64,000 nucleotides of DNA, taken from the NCBI RefSeq assembly GCF_000334455.1, contig NZ_BANX01000016.1, positions 62,001 through 126,000 of the forward strand. The letters run 5' to 3'. The stretch comes from Gordonia soli NBRC 108243 (GTDB lineage Bacteria > Actinomycetota > Actinomycetes > Mycobacteriales > Mycobacteriaceae). The position numbers and the translations under genes are program-made. Position 1 is the stretch's first letter. The number at the start of each line of letters is the position of its first letter. This document shows, in pieces, positions 25,487-34,320 of the stretch. The notes under the pieces were generated by a model. It had not been told where the DNA came from, did no database searches, and saw nothing but the letters and a program-made list of their open reading frames with translations.

Positions 25487-25801
25487 ATGGACATCCGTGT
25501 GGACGAGGACGTCGTGCAGGTCCTCGACCGTGAAGATCTTCGGGCACTCAGGGTCACGACGTCACTGGACGGCCCGGACACCGGTGAGCGGCTCCGCCGA
25601 CGTGGCCTCGGATACGTGGACGGCGGCTATGCGTACGTGAACGCGATGTGGCTCAAGTCGCTCGACTCTCAACCACGATGGTCGGCGGAGGTCCGCGAAC
25701 TCCTCTCCTTCGCCGACAGCCGCGGATGGTTCGACGGAGTGTTCCTTCGGGTCGCACTCGTGTCGAGATCGTCCACGGTCGGCGAGCCGATCGCGTCCTG
25801 A
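25487..25801 (+). CDS. Small protein of unknown function
   Basis: A 104-residue soluble protein, not recognised. It has an acidic N-terminal half (DIRVDEDVVQVLDREDL), a Gly/Tyr-rich middle (GYVDGGYAYVNAMWL) and no cysteine, signal peptide or membrane segment. GAGAGG precedes the ATG. It lies 97 bp after the FadD gene on the same strand, so it could be the last gene of the Baeyer-Villiger/FadD transcript. Codon use looks like that of its neighbours. Confidence 0.65.
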   Translation: MDIRVDEDVVQVLDREDLRALRVTTSLDGPDTGERLRRRGLGYVDGGYAYVNAMWLKSLDSQPRWSAEVRELLSFADSRGWFDGVFLRVALVSRSSTVGEPIAS

Positions 25802-25870
25802 GAGAGCGCCGGCGGCAGACCTCGCAGGGAGCGGGGAATAGTCCTCGAACCCCGACAGTTGACCCTCGCA

Positions 25871-25888
25871 TAGCTCAAAATTGAGCTA
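25871..25888. promoter_or_regulatory. Perfect palindrome TAGCTCAA-AA-TTGAGCTA, MarR-type operator
   Basis: An 18-bp dyad with perfect 8-bp arms, 16 bp before the first pirin ATG and just upstream of GAGAGGAG. A TTGACC at 25859-25864 could be the -35, so the dyad would cover the -10/start region. Size and symmetry fit MarR dimers, and a MarR gene is the second gene of the operon. Confidence 0.7.
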
Positions 25889-25904
25889 CTGAGAGGAGTC
25901 CACC

Positions 25905-26876
25905 ATGCCCGCCGTCACCGCAGACACGTTGACCCTGCCCCGTCTGACCCCGGCACCGGTCGAGGCCACCGACCGGCCGGTCCGGTCGATCACGTCCGGC
26001 CCGCGGGGGTACGAGGGCGAGGGATTCCCCGTGGTCCGAGCATTCGCCGGGGTATCGGCCGCCGACCTCGATCCGTTCATCCACATGGACCAGATGGGTG
26101 AGGTCGACTACGAGCCCGGTGAGCCCAAGGGCACGTCGTGGCATCCGCACCGCGGATTCGAGACCGTCACGTACATGATCGACGGACGATTCCAGCACCA
26201 GGACTCGACGGGTGGTGGCGGGCTGATCGAGAACGGCGCCACGCAATGGATGACCGCGGGTGCCGGCATCCTGCACATCGAGACACCGCCCGCGGAGCTC
26301 GTCGACTCCGGCGGGTTGTTCCACGGGATCCAGCTGTGGGTGAACCTGCCTGCCGCGGACAAGTTCCTGACCCCGAAGTACCAGAATCTCGAGGGCGCCG
26401 AGGTGGGACTGCTGACCTCGGAGGACGGTGGTGCGCTGATCCGCGTCGTCGCCGGCGACGTCGGCGGGCACCAGGGACCGGGATCGACTCACACGCCGAT
26501 CACGTTCTCCCACACGACCATCGCTCCGGGCGCGCGCGTCTCGATGCCGTGGCGCACCGATTTCAACGCACTCGTCTACGTCCTGTCCGGACGTGGCACG
26601 GTCGGGCCCGATGCCCGCCCGATCCGGCAGGGCCAACTGGCCGTGTTCGGAGCCGGTGACCGCATCACCATCGCGGCGGACGAAGACCAGGACTCGAATC
26701 GGCCTGCGCTCGAGGTGCTCGTGCTCGGCGGTCGGCCGATCCGTGAGCCGGTCGTGCAATACGGACCGTTCGTGATGAACACCAAACAGCAGCTCGCCGA
26801 AGCCATCGAGGACTTCCAGGCCGGACGCCTCGGGGTCATCCCGCCGGACGCGCTGATGCCCCACACCTCGCGGTGA
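25905..26876 (+). CDS. Pirin-family bicupin protein (first copy)
   Basis: A 323-residue pirin. The N-terminal cupin has the metal-site pattern HPHRGFETVTYMIDG and further on GAGILHIETP. The C-terminal cupin (about 175-290) is more divergent. Pirins bind Fe or another metal, and some act as quercetin dioxygenases. ATG follows GAGAGGAG. The gene overlaps the MarR gene by a GTGA junction. Co-control by MarR suggests a response to an aromatic, quinone or oxidant signal, which is inference. Confidence 0.9.
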   Translation: MPAVTADTLTLPRLTPAPVEATDRPVRSITSGPRGYEGEGFPVVRAFAGVSAADLDPFIHMDQMGEVDYEPGEPKGTSWHPHRGFETVTYMIDGRFQHQDSTGGGGLIENGATQWMTAGAGILHIETPPAELVDSGGLFHGIQLWVNLPAADKFLTPKYQNLEGAEVGLLTSEDGGALIRVVAGDVGGHQGPGSTHTPITFSHTTIAPGARVSMPWRTDFNALVYVLSGRGTVGPDARPIRQGQLAVFGAGDRITIAADEDQDSNRPALEVLVLGGRPIREPVVQYGPFVMNTKQQLAEAIEDFQAGRLGVIPPDALMPHTSR

Positions 26877-27331
26877 CGGCGACCGACCCACGCCGCGGCG
26901 CCTGGCAGGTCTTCATCGAGACCAGCGCTCGCCTCCAGACCGTCCTCGACGACGATCTGAAGGCGAGCGCGGGGATGTCCCTGGCCGACTACCAGGTGTT
27001 GATGCTCCTGCACGACGCACCCAACCGGCGCCTGCGCATGCGTGAACTCTCGGATCGACTGGTGTTCTCGACGTCTCGGCTCTCGTACCAGATCGACACA
27101 CTCGTGCGTCGGGGATGGTTGTGCCGCGAACGCGCCGACGAGGACCGACGCGGGAGCTACGCGGTGTTGACCGACGAGGGAGCCACCGTCTTCCGCTCTG
27201 CCGTACGTGATCACGGCCGATGCGTGCGCGCACTGTTCACCGATGCGCTGACCGACGACGACGGTCGAGCGCTGCTCGACATCATGACCCGACTGTCCGC
27301 ACACCTGACCACGATGGAGGATCGACGATGA
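26873..27331 (+). CDS. MarR-family regulator
   Basis: A 152-residue winged-helix repressor. The recognition region is MRELSDRLVFSTSRLSYQIDTLVRRGW and the wing carries RADEDRRGSYAVLTDEG, the usual DxR motif. The GTG start overlaps the first pirin stop, and its own stop overlaps the second pirin start (ATGA), so all three genes are translationally coupled. The perfect palindrome upstream is its likely operator. No cysteine sits where OhrR-type sensors have one, so ligand binding is more likely than thiol oxidation. Confidence 0.9.
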   Translation: MTATDPRRGAWQVFIETSARLQTVLDDDLKASAGMSLADYQVLMLLHDAPNRRLRMRELSDRLVFSTSRLSYQIDTLVRRGWLCRERADEDRRGSYAVLTDEGATVFRSAVRDHGRCVRALFTDALTDDDGRALLDIMTRLSAHLTTMEDRR

Positions 27332-28056
27332 TCCGACTGATCCGCGCCGACGATCGACACCACTGGTGGAACGAGTGGCTCGACTCGCGACAATCGTTCC
27401 CCGCCACCGGCAACTTCGATCTCGCGGCCAACGCGCATGGTGTCCTCCTCGTCCACAACGACGATCGTGTGGAGTCCGGTGAAGGCCTCGACACACACCA
27501 GCACCGCGACACCGAGATCCTCACCTGGGTGGTCGACGGCTCTGCGGCCCATCGTGACTCGGCGGGCAACGAGTCCGTCATCCGGCCCGGGGAGATCCAG
27601 CGGATGACCGCAGGCCGCGGCATCCGGCACAGCGAACGCAACCCCGAGCCACGCTCCGCAGATGACACCCTCCGCGTCATCCAGATGTGGGTCGCGCCGG
27701 ACACGGCTGGTCTCGATCCGAGCTACGAACAGCGGGACATGACAGGCGAACTCGCCTCCGGAAAACCGATCGTGATCGCTTCGGGAAGGCCCGAGCACGC
27801 GTCCGGTCCATCGGTCACCGTAGCGAACCGCCACGCAGTCCTGCACGCCGCGCGCCCTGCGGCCGGGAGCACGATCAGCCTTCCCGGTGCACCGTTCGGC
27901 CATCTGTTCGTGGTGCGCGGAGCTGTCACCGTTCCCGACGTCGGCGATCTGTCGGAGGGGGACGCGCTACGCCTCACCGACCACCCCGACATCGACCTCA
28001 TCGCGACCACCGACGCCGAGATCCTCTACTGGCAGATGGATGCCCGCGCGTCGTGA
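27328..28056 (+). CDS. Pirin-family bicupin protein (second copy, YhhW-like)
   Basis: A 242-residue pirin, shorter and distinct from the first copy. The cupin metal site is visible as THQHRDTEILTWVVDG, followed by GRGIRHSERNP. It resembles YhhW-type quercetinases. The ATG overlaps the MarR stop by 4 bp. An upstream in-frame GTG at 27220 would lie wholly inside the MarR gene and is rejected. An inverted repeat follows the stop. Confidence 0.9.
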   Translation: MIRLIRADDRHHWWNEWLDSRQSFPATGNFDLAANAHGVLLVHNDDRVESGEGLDTHQHRDTEILTWVVDGSAAHRDSAGNESVIRPGEIQRMTAGRGIRHSERNPEPRSADDTLRVIQMWVAPDTAGLDPSYEQRDMTGELASGKPIVIASGRPEHASGPSVTVANRHAVLHAARPAAGSTISLPGAPFGHLFVVRGAVTVPDVGDLSEGDALRLTDHPDIDLIATTDAEILYWQMDARAS

Positions 28057-28067
28057 CAAGCGATTTC

Positions 28068-28104
28068 GTAGTACGTAGCGTTCCTGAGAGTCGCTACGTA
28101 TTAC
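28068..28104. terminator. Inverted repeat between convergent genes
   Basis: 13-bp arms (GTAGTACGTAGCG and CGCTACGTATTAC, 12 of 13 pairs) with an 11-nt loop, between the second pirin and the luciferase-like gene. No U-tract is seen. A bidirectional terminator is the simplest reading. Confidence 0.55.
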
Positions 28105-28125
28105 ACAACTCGGGGCGGCGAGGCC

Positions 28126-29055
28126 TCAGCTGAGCTGCGGTACGACCTCGTCCGCAACCAGCGCGAGGTGGTCGAGGTCGGCGAGATCGAGCACCTGGAG
28201 ATAGATCCGGCTCGCTCCGGCAGCCCGGTACTTCTCGATCTTCTCGACGACCTCGGCCGGTGTGCCCGCAGCGCCGTTCTCACGGAGTTCGGCGACCTCA
28301 CGGCCGATGGCATCGGCCCGCTTGGCCAACTCTTCCTCGGTCCGGCCGGCCGCGAGGACGAGCGCAGCCGAGTAGACGATCGAATCGGACGCGCGCCCGG
28401 CGGCTTCGACGGCCGAGCCCACGCGCTCGAACAGCTTGGCGGCCTCGTCCACGGGCTGGAACGCCGCATTGAACTCGTCGGCGAAACGGGCGGCGAGCGC
28501 GGGTGTGCGCTTCTTGCCACTACCACCGACGATGATCGGCGGATGCGGCGACTGCGTCGGCTTGGGCAGTGCGGGCGAATCATTGATCGGGTAGTTCCCA
28601 CCCGGGTGGTCGAACGTCTCGCCGTCGGGTGTGCCCCACAACCCGGTGATGATCTCCAGACTCTCCTCGAGACGGTCGAAACGCTCCCCGAGTGGAGGGA
28701 ACGGAATGCCGTAGGCAGCGTGCTCCTCCTCGTACCATCCCGCACCGAGGCCGAGTTCCACACGGCCGCCGCTCATCTGGTCGACCTGGGCCACCGAGAT
28801 GGCGAGCGGTCCCGGATAACGGAACGTCGCGGAGGTCACGAGTGTGCCGAGCCTGATACGCGACGTCTCCCGCGCCAGGCCGGCGAGCGTGAGCCAGGCG
28901 TCGGTGGGGCCGGGCCGCCCGTCGACATTCATCGCGAGGTAGTGGTCCGAGCGGAAGAACGCGTCGAAGTGCAGGTCCTCGGTCGCCTTCGCCACACGCA
29001 GGAGATCGTCGTAGGTGGCACCTTGCTGGGGTTCGGTGAAGATTCGCAGTTCCAC
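28126..29055 (-). CDS. LLM-class, probably F420-dependent oxidoreductase
   Basis: A 309-residue luciferase-like TIM-barrel protein. It has FFRSDHYLAM near residue 40, GRVELGLGAGWYEEEHAAYGIPFPP, and FDRLEESLEII, which are the usual F420-binding-family signatures. Substrate is unknown. The GTG at 29055 is chosen because TAGGTT on the minus strand (29068-29063) sits seven bases upstream as a -10, giving a leaderless mRNA. The alternative TTG at 29064 would overlap that box. It lies 48 bp after the CDF gene on the same strand. Confidence 0.85.
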   Translation of the reverse strand: MELRIFTEPQQGATYDDLLRVAKATEDLHFDAFFRSDHYLAMNVDGRPGPTDAWLTLAGLARETSRIRLGTLVTSATFRYPGPLAISVAQVDQMSGGRVELGLGAGWYEEEHAAYGIPFPPLGERFDRLEESLEIITGLWGTPDGETFDHPGGNYPINDSPALPKPTQSPHPPIIVGGSGKKRTPALAARFADEFNAAFQPVDEAAKLFERVGSAVEAAGRASDSIVYSAALVLAAGRTEEELAKRADAIGREVAELRENGAAGTPAEVVEKIEKYRAAGASRIYLQVLDLADLDHLALVADEVVPQLS

Positions 29056-29103
29056 GCATATCAACCTACGCCCGGCGTGAGGGGTGCGCCCAGCACGTCC
29101 TGA

Positions 29104-30093
29104 TCACGGGACGAGAGACGGTTCGTCGGCGGTCGACAACGTCAACACCGCCTCGACGACCCGGTCGCTGGTCTCGATCTGCGCCTCGAGGGAGCGGAGA
29201 CGTACGGCGAGATCGTGCTCGGCGAGATCGCCGACGATGTCGACCGCGGCGACGAGATAGAACTGCGACGGTCCGACGTACTCGACGTGGAGGTAGGTCA
29301 CGCGATCGATGTCGCGGTGCTGGAGCAGTCGCCGCAACATCTCCGAACGCGTGGCCGGGAGGGCTGTCTGGCCGAGCAGGAACTGCCCGTTGCGCTTGAT
29401 GAGGAAGACCGCGATCACCCCGAGCAGGACGCCGACCAGGATCGACCCGACCGCGTCCCATACGGGCGACCCGGTGATCTGGTGCAGGGCCATACCGCCG
29501 GCGGCGATCGCCAGGCCGGTCAACGCGGCGGCGTCCTCGGCGAAGACCGCACGCAATGTGGTGTTCGAGGTGGCATTGACGTACCGCAAGGGATGCATCG
29601 AGAGTCGGCGGCCACCACGCGTCGCCTGTCGAATCGACTGCAGGAACGAGATGCCCTCGAGCACGGCGGCTATCGCGAGCACGAGGTATCCCACGAGATA
29701 GTCGGTCTCGCCCTCTTCCGCAGTCAGCGCACTGATGCCGTGCATCACCGACACGACCGCGCCCACGGTGAACAATCCGAAGGCCGCGAACATCGACCAG
29801 ATGTAGGTTTCTCGTCCGTACCCGAACGGATGCCGACGGTCGCGCCCACGCGAGCCGCGTCGCTCGGCGATGAGTAGGAAGATCTCGTTGCCGGCATCGG
29901 CCCAGGAATGTGCCGCCTCGGCCACCATCGACGCCGATCCCGTGAGCACCGATGCGATCGTCTTCGCAACGGCCACAAGAACGTTCATCGCGAACGCCAG
30001 TACGACCGTCACCATCGACTCACCACCACCACTCCCGGCACGGTCGTGTTCGGTGGTCGAGGGATCTGGGGCGTCATGAGCGTCGTCGGACAC
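29104..30093 (-). CDS. Cation diffusion facilitator (CDF) metal exporter
   Basis: A 329-residue CDF-family protein with about six membrane segments. The TM2 metal site is AHSWADAGNE, giving H-x3-D, as in Zn-selective members (Zn/Cd: HxxxD; Fe/Mn: DxxxD). The cytoplasmic C-terminal domain includes YLHVEYVGPSQFYLVAAVDI. It probably exports Zn2+ or a similar divalent ion in exchange for protons. ATG at 30093 is divergent from the small secreted protein at 30251. The 157-bp gap between them shows no clear metal-box. Confidence 0.88.
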   Translation of the reverse strand: MSDDAHDAPDPSTTEHDRAGSGGGESMVTVVLAFAMNVLVAVAKTIASVLTGSASMVAEAAHSWADAGNEIFLLIAERRGSRGRDRRHPFGYGRETYIWSMFAAFGLFTVGAVVSVMHGISALTAEEGETDYLVGYLVLAIAAVLEGISFLQSIRQATRGGRRLSMHPLRYVNATSNTTLRAVFAEDAAALTGLAIAAGGMALHQITGSPVWDAVGSILVGVLLGVIAVFLIKRNGQFLLGQTALPATRSEMLRRLLQHRDIDRVTYLHVEYVGPSQFYLVAAVDIVGDLAEHDLAVRLRSLEAQIETSDRVVEAVLTLSTADEPSLVP

Positions 30094-30250
30094 CGGGCCA
30101 TCGTCTCACGCAGCGCCGTCGTCACCGGCGCCCGCGAGTACGCGGAGCACTCGTGCCGAACCGGCGACGTTTCGGGCCCATCTGCCCGGGTAGTCGACTC
30201 CGAACACCCTGTGTCGGCAATCACACATGAGCACGAGGAAGGGATTCACG

Positions 30251-30667
30251 ATGAGAACGTTCACCCGGATGATGGTCGGAGCGACCCTGTCGGCCGCCGG
30301 AGCCGGCGCGATCGCATTCGCCGCCGCTCCTGCTGCGAGCGCCGCACCTCAGGTCTGTCCGGGCCTGCCCGGCCAATCGTCGTCGGCCTCGACGTGCTCG
30401 GCGAAATCGGGGCCTACCGGACTGACTCTGGCGATCACCGACAACGGCGGTAAGGCCACCTCCACGGGGGACAACTTCGCAGGTCCAGCCGCAATCGCCA
30501 TGGGGCCGGGTGCGACCGTGACGATGAGCGGTATCAAGCCGGGACTCGCAATCGGGATCGCGGGACCGGGCGCGACCGTCACCGTCGACGGCAAGAACCG
30601 ACCGGTCTGCACGGGCGGCCCGGCGTTCGCCGGGGATTTCCAGACCTGGCAGGGCTGCCGGTCCTGA
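30251..30667 (+). CDS. Small secreted protein of unknown function
   Basis: A 138-residue protein with a Sec signal peptide: charged start (MRTFTR), hydrophobic core and a signal-peptidase site after APAASA near residue 32. The mature part is Gly/Ala/Thr-rich with a repeated motif GPGATVT (two copies) and four cysteines, which fits an extracellular disulfide-bonded protein. ATG at 30251 follows GAGGAAGG. I do not recognise its family with confidence; similar small exported proteins occur in mycolic-acid bacteria. Confidence 0.75.
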   Translation: MRTFTRMMVGATLSAAGAGAIAFAAAPAASAAPQVCPGLPGQSSSASTCSAKSGPTGLTLAITDNGGKATSTGDNFAGPAAIAMGPGATVTMSGIKPGLAIGIAGPGATVTVDGKNRPVCTGGPAFAGDFQTWQGCRS

Positions 30668-30684
30668 CGCGACGAGACGTACGA

Positions 30685-30714
30685 GTGGCGCGGAACGCTG
30701 ATCTGCCGCGCCAC
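30685..30714. terminator. Bidirectional terminator hairpin
   Basis: A perfect 9-bp GC-rich stem (GTGGCGCGG / CCGCGCCAC) with a 12-nt loop, between the secreted-protein gene and the convergent DinB gene. Confidence 0.65.
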
Positions 30715-30746
30715 ACGTCGTCCGCGGCCCGGCCCGCAGTCCGCTC

Positions 30747-31247
30747 TCAGCGCAGGCCTGCGACGAACGCCGCCTGACCGACGTGCTGGGCGTCGTCGTC
30801 GACGAGACTGACCAACCGGACCCCACGCCTGACCGGTGGGTCCCAGTTCTCGTCGATGACCTCGTCCAGATCCGCGTCGGAGAGGCCTTCCAGGTAGCGG
30901 AGGGTCGCCGCGTGCGTCGCGTCGTGGTAGCCGCGCAGGAGTTCCCGGTCGCGCACATCCACCTTGGCCACGTCGTCCGACGAGTGGGCGTATCCGGTGT
31001 GTCCGGCAGGCAGGTCCAGCCCGAAGCGATCGACCCAACCGTCGACGATCCACACCTGCTCTGTCCCGGCCAGATCCGCGATGTGCGAGTCCTGGACCCG
31101 GGTGAGATGCCAGATCAGCCACGCGACCGAGTTCCCGTGGTTCTCCGGCCGCCACACCAACCCGTCGGCGTCGATGCCATCGAGGACACCGTGGACGTTC
31201 TCGGCGATGCGGCTCAGGCTGTCGGCCAGGATGTCTGTGGAACGCAT
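30747..31247 (-). CDS. DinB-superfamily (DUF664) protein, probable mycothiol-dependent enzyme
   Basis: A 166-residue four-helix DinB-fold protein. The metal histidine triad is likely formed by His in NSVAWLIWHLTRVQDSH and His in DDDAQHVGQAAF. This group includes mycothiol-dependent transferases and isomerases that detoxify electrophiles, which fits an actinobacterium. ATG at 31247 is chosen; an upstream in-frame start at 31364 would overlap the divergent M20 gene. Confidence 0.82.
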   Translation of the reverse strand: MRSTDILADSLSRIAENVHGVLDGIDADGLVWRPENHGNSVAWLIWHLTRVQDSHIADLAGTEQVWIVDGWVDRFGLDLPAGHTGYAHSSDDVAKVDVRDRELLRGYHDATHAATLRYLEGLSDADLDEVIDENWDPPVRRGVRLVSLVDDDAQHVGQAAFVAGLR

Positions 31248-31354
31248 GGCACCACTTCTACTCTTCTCATGCGCATCGGTCGATGTGTCCGCACGGGCCG
31301 ACCGACACGTCGCCGACCGAGCTGGCAGACGTCTCGACGTGGCATGCTCGATCC

Positions 31355-32701
31355 ATGTCCGCATTCACCGCAACGGATCTGGCCGCACGAGTCGACGACC
31401 TCATGGGACGCGCCCGCGACGATCTCGCCGCGTTGGTCGCACACCCGTCCGTGCACCTCGACGTCGCACGTCGGGACGACAGTCGAGCCAGTGCGATGTG
31501 GGTGGCCGCGGCATTCACCGAACTCGGCTTCGAGATCGATGTGATCGAGACCTCCGACGGCAGCCCCGCGGTGATGGGTTTTCGTCCTGGTTCGGAGCCG
31601 GATGCCCGCACGGTGCTGCTCTACAGCCATCACGATGTCCAGCCGGCCGGACAGGTCGACCGCTGGACCTCACCGCCGTTCGAGCTGACCGACCGCGACG
31701 GCCGTTGGTACGGACGCGGAGCCGCCGACTGCAAGGGCAATCTGATCGCACACCTGACGGCGTTGCGGGCCGTGGGCGAAACCACCGGTGCCGCCGTCCG
31801 CGTGGTCATCGAGGGCTCCGAGGAGGCCGGCGGTGAGGGACTCGACGATCTCGCTCGGAACCGGCCCGAGCTCTTCGACGCCGACATGATCATCATCGCC
31901 GACACCGGCAACGTCGCGGTCGGCACACCGACGCTGACCACCTCGCTGCGGGGCGTGGTCAACGCGACCGTCACCGTGCGTGCGCTCGGGTCAGCCGTGC
32001 ACTCCGGGCAGTTCGGCGGCGCAGCCCCGGATGCTCTGGCAGCGCTGGTCGCGGGCTTGGCATCGCTGCGGGATGCGCAGGGCAACACGACGATCGACGG
32101 TGTCACCACCGATCAGCGCTGGGATGGCGCCGCGTACGACCCCGACGTCTTCCGCACCGACTCGACCGCCCTGCCCGGCACCGACCTCCTCGGGTCCGGA
32201 GCCCCCGCCGACATGGTCTGGGCGCGACCGGCGGTCACCGTCATCGGTCTCGACGCGCCGGCCACCGCGGACTGTGCCGCGGCAATCGTCCCGGAGGCGA
32301 AGGCCGTACTGAATCTGCGTGTGCCACCGGGACTCGACCCCCATGCAACGTTCGAAGCACTCACCGCGCACTTGCGCGGGCACATCCCCTGGGGCGTCGA
32401 GGTGGAGATCGCCGCCGATGCAGTGGGTGCGCCGTTCTCCGCCGATACCGACGGCCCGGGCTACCGCGCGCTCACCGACGCCCTCTCGACCGCATACGAC
32501 GCCGACGTGGTCCGCTCGGGTCAGGGCGGTTCGATCCCGCTGTGCACAGTGCTCTCCGACATCGTGCCGCGGGCAGAGATCGCCTTGATCGGCGTGGAGG
32601 AGCCGCAATGCCGCATCCACGCGGTCGACGAGAGCGTCGACCCGGAGGAGATCCGACGAACAGCATTGGCCGAGGCGATCTTCCTCAGCACGTTCTCCTG
32701 A
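31355..32701 (+). CDS. M20-family dipeptidase/amidohydrolase
   Basis: A 448-residue di-zinc M20 peptidase. The metal and catalytic motifs appear in order: SHHDVQPAG, GRGAADCKGN (bridging Asp), EGSEEAGGEGL (general base and ligand Glu), DTGN, and a late His in CRIHAVDES. The inserted dimerisation domain spans about residues 190-310. It is cytoplasmic, with no signal peptide. It resembles CNDP-like dipeptidases. No Shine-Dalgarno sequence is clear before the ATG at 31355, and CATGCT seven bases upstream may make the mRNA leaderless. Confidence 0.9.
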   Translation: MSAFTATDLAARVDDLMGRARDDLAALVAHPSVHLDVARRDDSRASAMWVAAAFTELGFEIDVIETSDGSPAVMGFRPGSEPDARTVLLYSHHDVQPAGQVDRWTSPPFELTDRDGRWYGRGAADCKGNLIAHLTALRAVGETTGAAVRVVIEGSEEAGGEGLDDLARNRPELFDADMIIIADTGNVAVGTPTLTTSLRGVVNATVTVRALGSAVHSGQFGGAAPDALAALVAGLASLRDAQGNTTIDGVTTDQRWDGAAYDPDVFRTDSTALPGTDLLGSGAPADMVWARPAVTVIGLDAPATADCAAAIVPEAKAVLNLRVPPGLDPHATFEALTAHLRGHIPWGVEVEIAADAVGAPFSADTDGPGYRALTDALSTAYDADVVRSGQGGSIPLCTVLSDIVPRAEIALIGVEEPQCRIHAVDESVDPEEIRRTALAEAIFLSTFS

Positions 32702-32871
32702 CGGGTCCGCAGGGCACCGACACCTGAGCAACGCTCACGATCTCGGCGCTGTCCGACGGCGTCTGCGCAGGTCGGCCCGACGCCTTACCCCAGTTGTGAG
32801 CAGCCGCCCAACTTGGATTCGTGCTGGCTGCAAAGCTGGTGACGGTGCCGGGCGCTGCGCACCATGCCAGG

Positions 32872-34320
32872 GTGCCTGACCTGAACCACAAGCGCCCGAT
32901 CCGCTTCAACGCGTTCGACATGAACTGCGTCGCCCACCAGTCGCCCGGCCTCTGGCGGCATCCCGACGACCGCTCGTGGGACTACAACACCATCGACTAC
33001 TGGGTCGACCTCGCGAAGCTACTGGAACAGGGTGGCTTCGACGGCCTGTTCATCGCCGACGTGCTCGGCACCTACGACGCCTACGCCGGCACCGACGAGG
33101 CGGCCATCCGGCAGGGTGCGCAGATCCCGGTCAACGACCCGCTGCTGCTCGTCTCCGCGATGGCGCACGCCACCGAGCACCTGGGGTTCGGTGTCACCAC
33201 CGGCACCGGATTCGAGCATCCCTACCCGTTCGCCCGCCGCATCTCGACGCTCGACCACCTCACGCGTGGTCGCATCGGGTGGAACGTCGTCACCGGCTAC
33301 CTCCCTGCCGCCGCTCGGAACATGGGGTCCGACGACCAACTCGAGCACGACGCCCGCTACGACCACGCCGACGAGTACCTGACGGTCCTCTACAAGCTGT
33401 GGGAGGGTTCGTGGGAACGCGATGCCGTACAGCGCGATCGCGAACAGGGTGTGTTCGCCGATCCGGCGAAGGTGCACCACATCGGCCATCGCGGTGAACA
33501 TTTCACCGTTCCCGGCATCCACCTCGCGGAGCCCTCCCCACAGGGTTCGCCGGTGATCTACCAGGCCGGTGCTTCCACCCGCGGACGACGGTTCGCCGCA
33601 GAGAACGCCGAAGCGATCTTCGTCGCCGCGCCGACGAAGACCATTCTGCGCCAGATCGTCTCGCAGATCCGCGAAGAGCTCGTCGCCGCGGGCCGCGGGC
33701 CGTACGACGCGCGGATCTACACGCTACTGACGATCATCACCGACTCCACCCCCGAGGCCGCGCGCGAGAAGGCCGCCGAGTACCGGCGTTACGCCAGCGA
33801 TGAGGGTTCGCTGGTGTTCATGTCCGGTTGGATGGGCATCGATCTCGCGTCCTACGACCTCGACGAACCGATCGGCAACGTACACAGCAACGCCATCCAG
33901 TCCGCAGTCGAGGCGTTCAGCCAGGCATCGGAGAGCGGCGAGGAGTGGCGGGTCCGCGACATCGCCGCCTGGGGTGGCATCGGCGGTATGGGTCCGGTTC
34001 TGATCGGTTCCGGTGACGAGATCGCCGAGGCGCTGCAGGGTTGGGTCGACGACACCGACGTCGACGGCTTCAACGTCGCCTATGCCGTCTCCCCCGGCAC
34101 CTTCGCCGACATCGTCACCCACGTCGTCCCGGCACTGGAGCGCCGCGGTGTCTACGACCGCACTTACACGCCGGGGACGCTGCGACACAAGCTGTTCGGA
34201 CGCGGTGACCTCTTGCCCCACAACCATCGGGCGGCCCGCTACCGGGTCGGCGGCCCCGACTCGACGATCGACGACTCGCTCCGCGACCACACGGCGCTGA
34301 CAGGAAGCACGACACGATGA
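32872..34320 (+). CDS. NtaA/SnaA/DszA-family FMN-dependent monooxygenase
   Basis: A 482-residue class C flavin monooxygenase of the NtaA/DszA type, which uses FMNH2 from a partner reductase to break C-S or C-N bonds. It has GLWRHPDDRS near the N-terminus, GRIGWNVVTGYLPAAARNMG, HDARYDHADEYL and QAGASTRGRRFAAENAE, all standard for the family. The GTG at 32872 gives the usual N-terminal length; a GTG at 32821 is also in frame. It is coupled by an ATGA overlap to metN, so the transporter probably imports its substrate or the two serve sulfur scavenging together. Confidence 0.9.
   Translation: MPDLNHKRPIRFNAFDMNCVAHQSPGLWRHPDDRSWDYNTIDYWVDLAKLLEQGGFDGLFIADVLGTYDAYAGTDEAAIRQGAQIPVNDPLLLVSAMAHATEHLGFGVTTGTGFEHPYPFARRISTLDHLTRGRIGWNVVTGYLPAAARNMGSDDQLEHDARYDHADEYLTVLYKLWEGSWERDAVQRDREQGVFADPAKVHHIGHRGEHFTVPGIHLAEPSPQGSPVIYQAGASTRGRRFAAENAEAIFVAAPTKTILRQIVSQIREELVAAGRGPYDARIYTLLTIITDSTPEAAREKAAEYRRYASDEGSLVFMSGWMGIDLASYDLDEPIGNVHSNAIQSAVEAFSQASESGEEWRVRDIAAWGGIGGMGPVLIGSGDEIAEALQGWVDDTDVDGFNVAYAVSPGTFADIVTHVVPALERRGVYDRTYTPGTLRHKLFGRGDLLPHNHRAARYRVGGPDSTIDDSLRDHTALTGSTTR

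Noticed and set aside
32702-32871. Possible SAM/methionine riboswitch ahead of the monooxygenase-metNIQ operon
   Set aside because: Only a weak AGTTG/CAACT pairing is visible. The gap is too short and lacks the conserved cores and a terminator switch.
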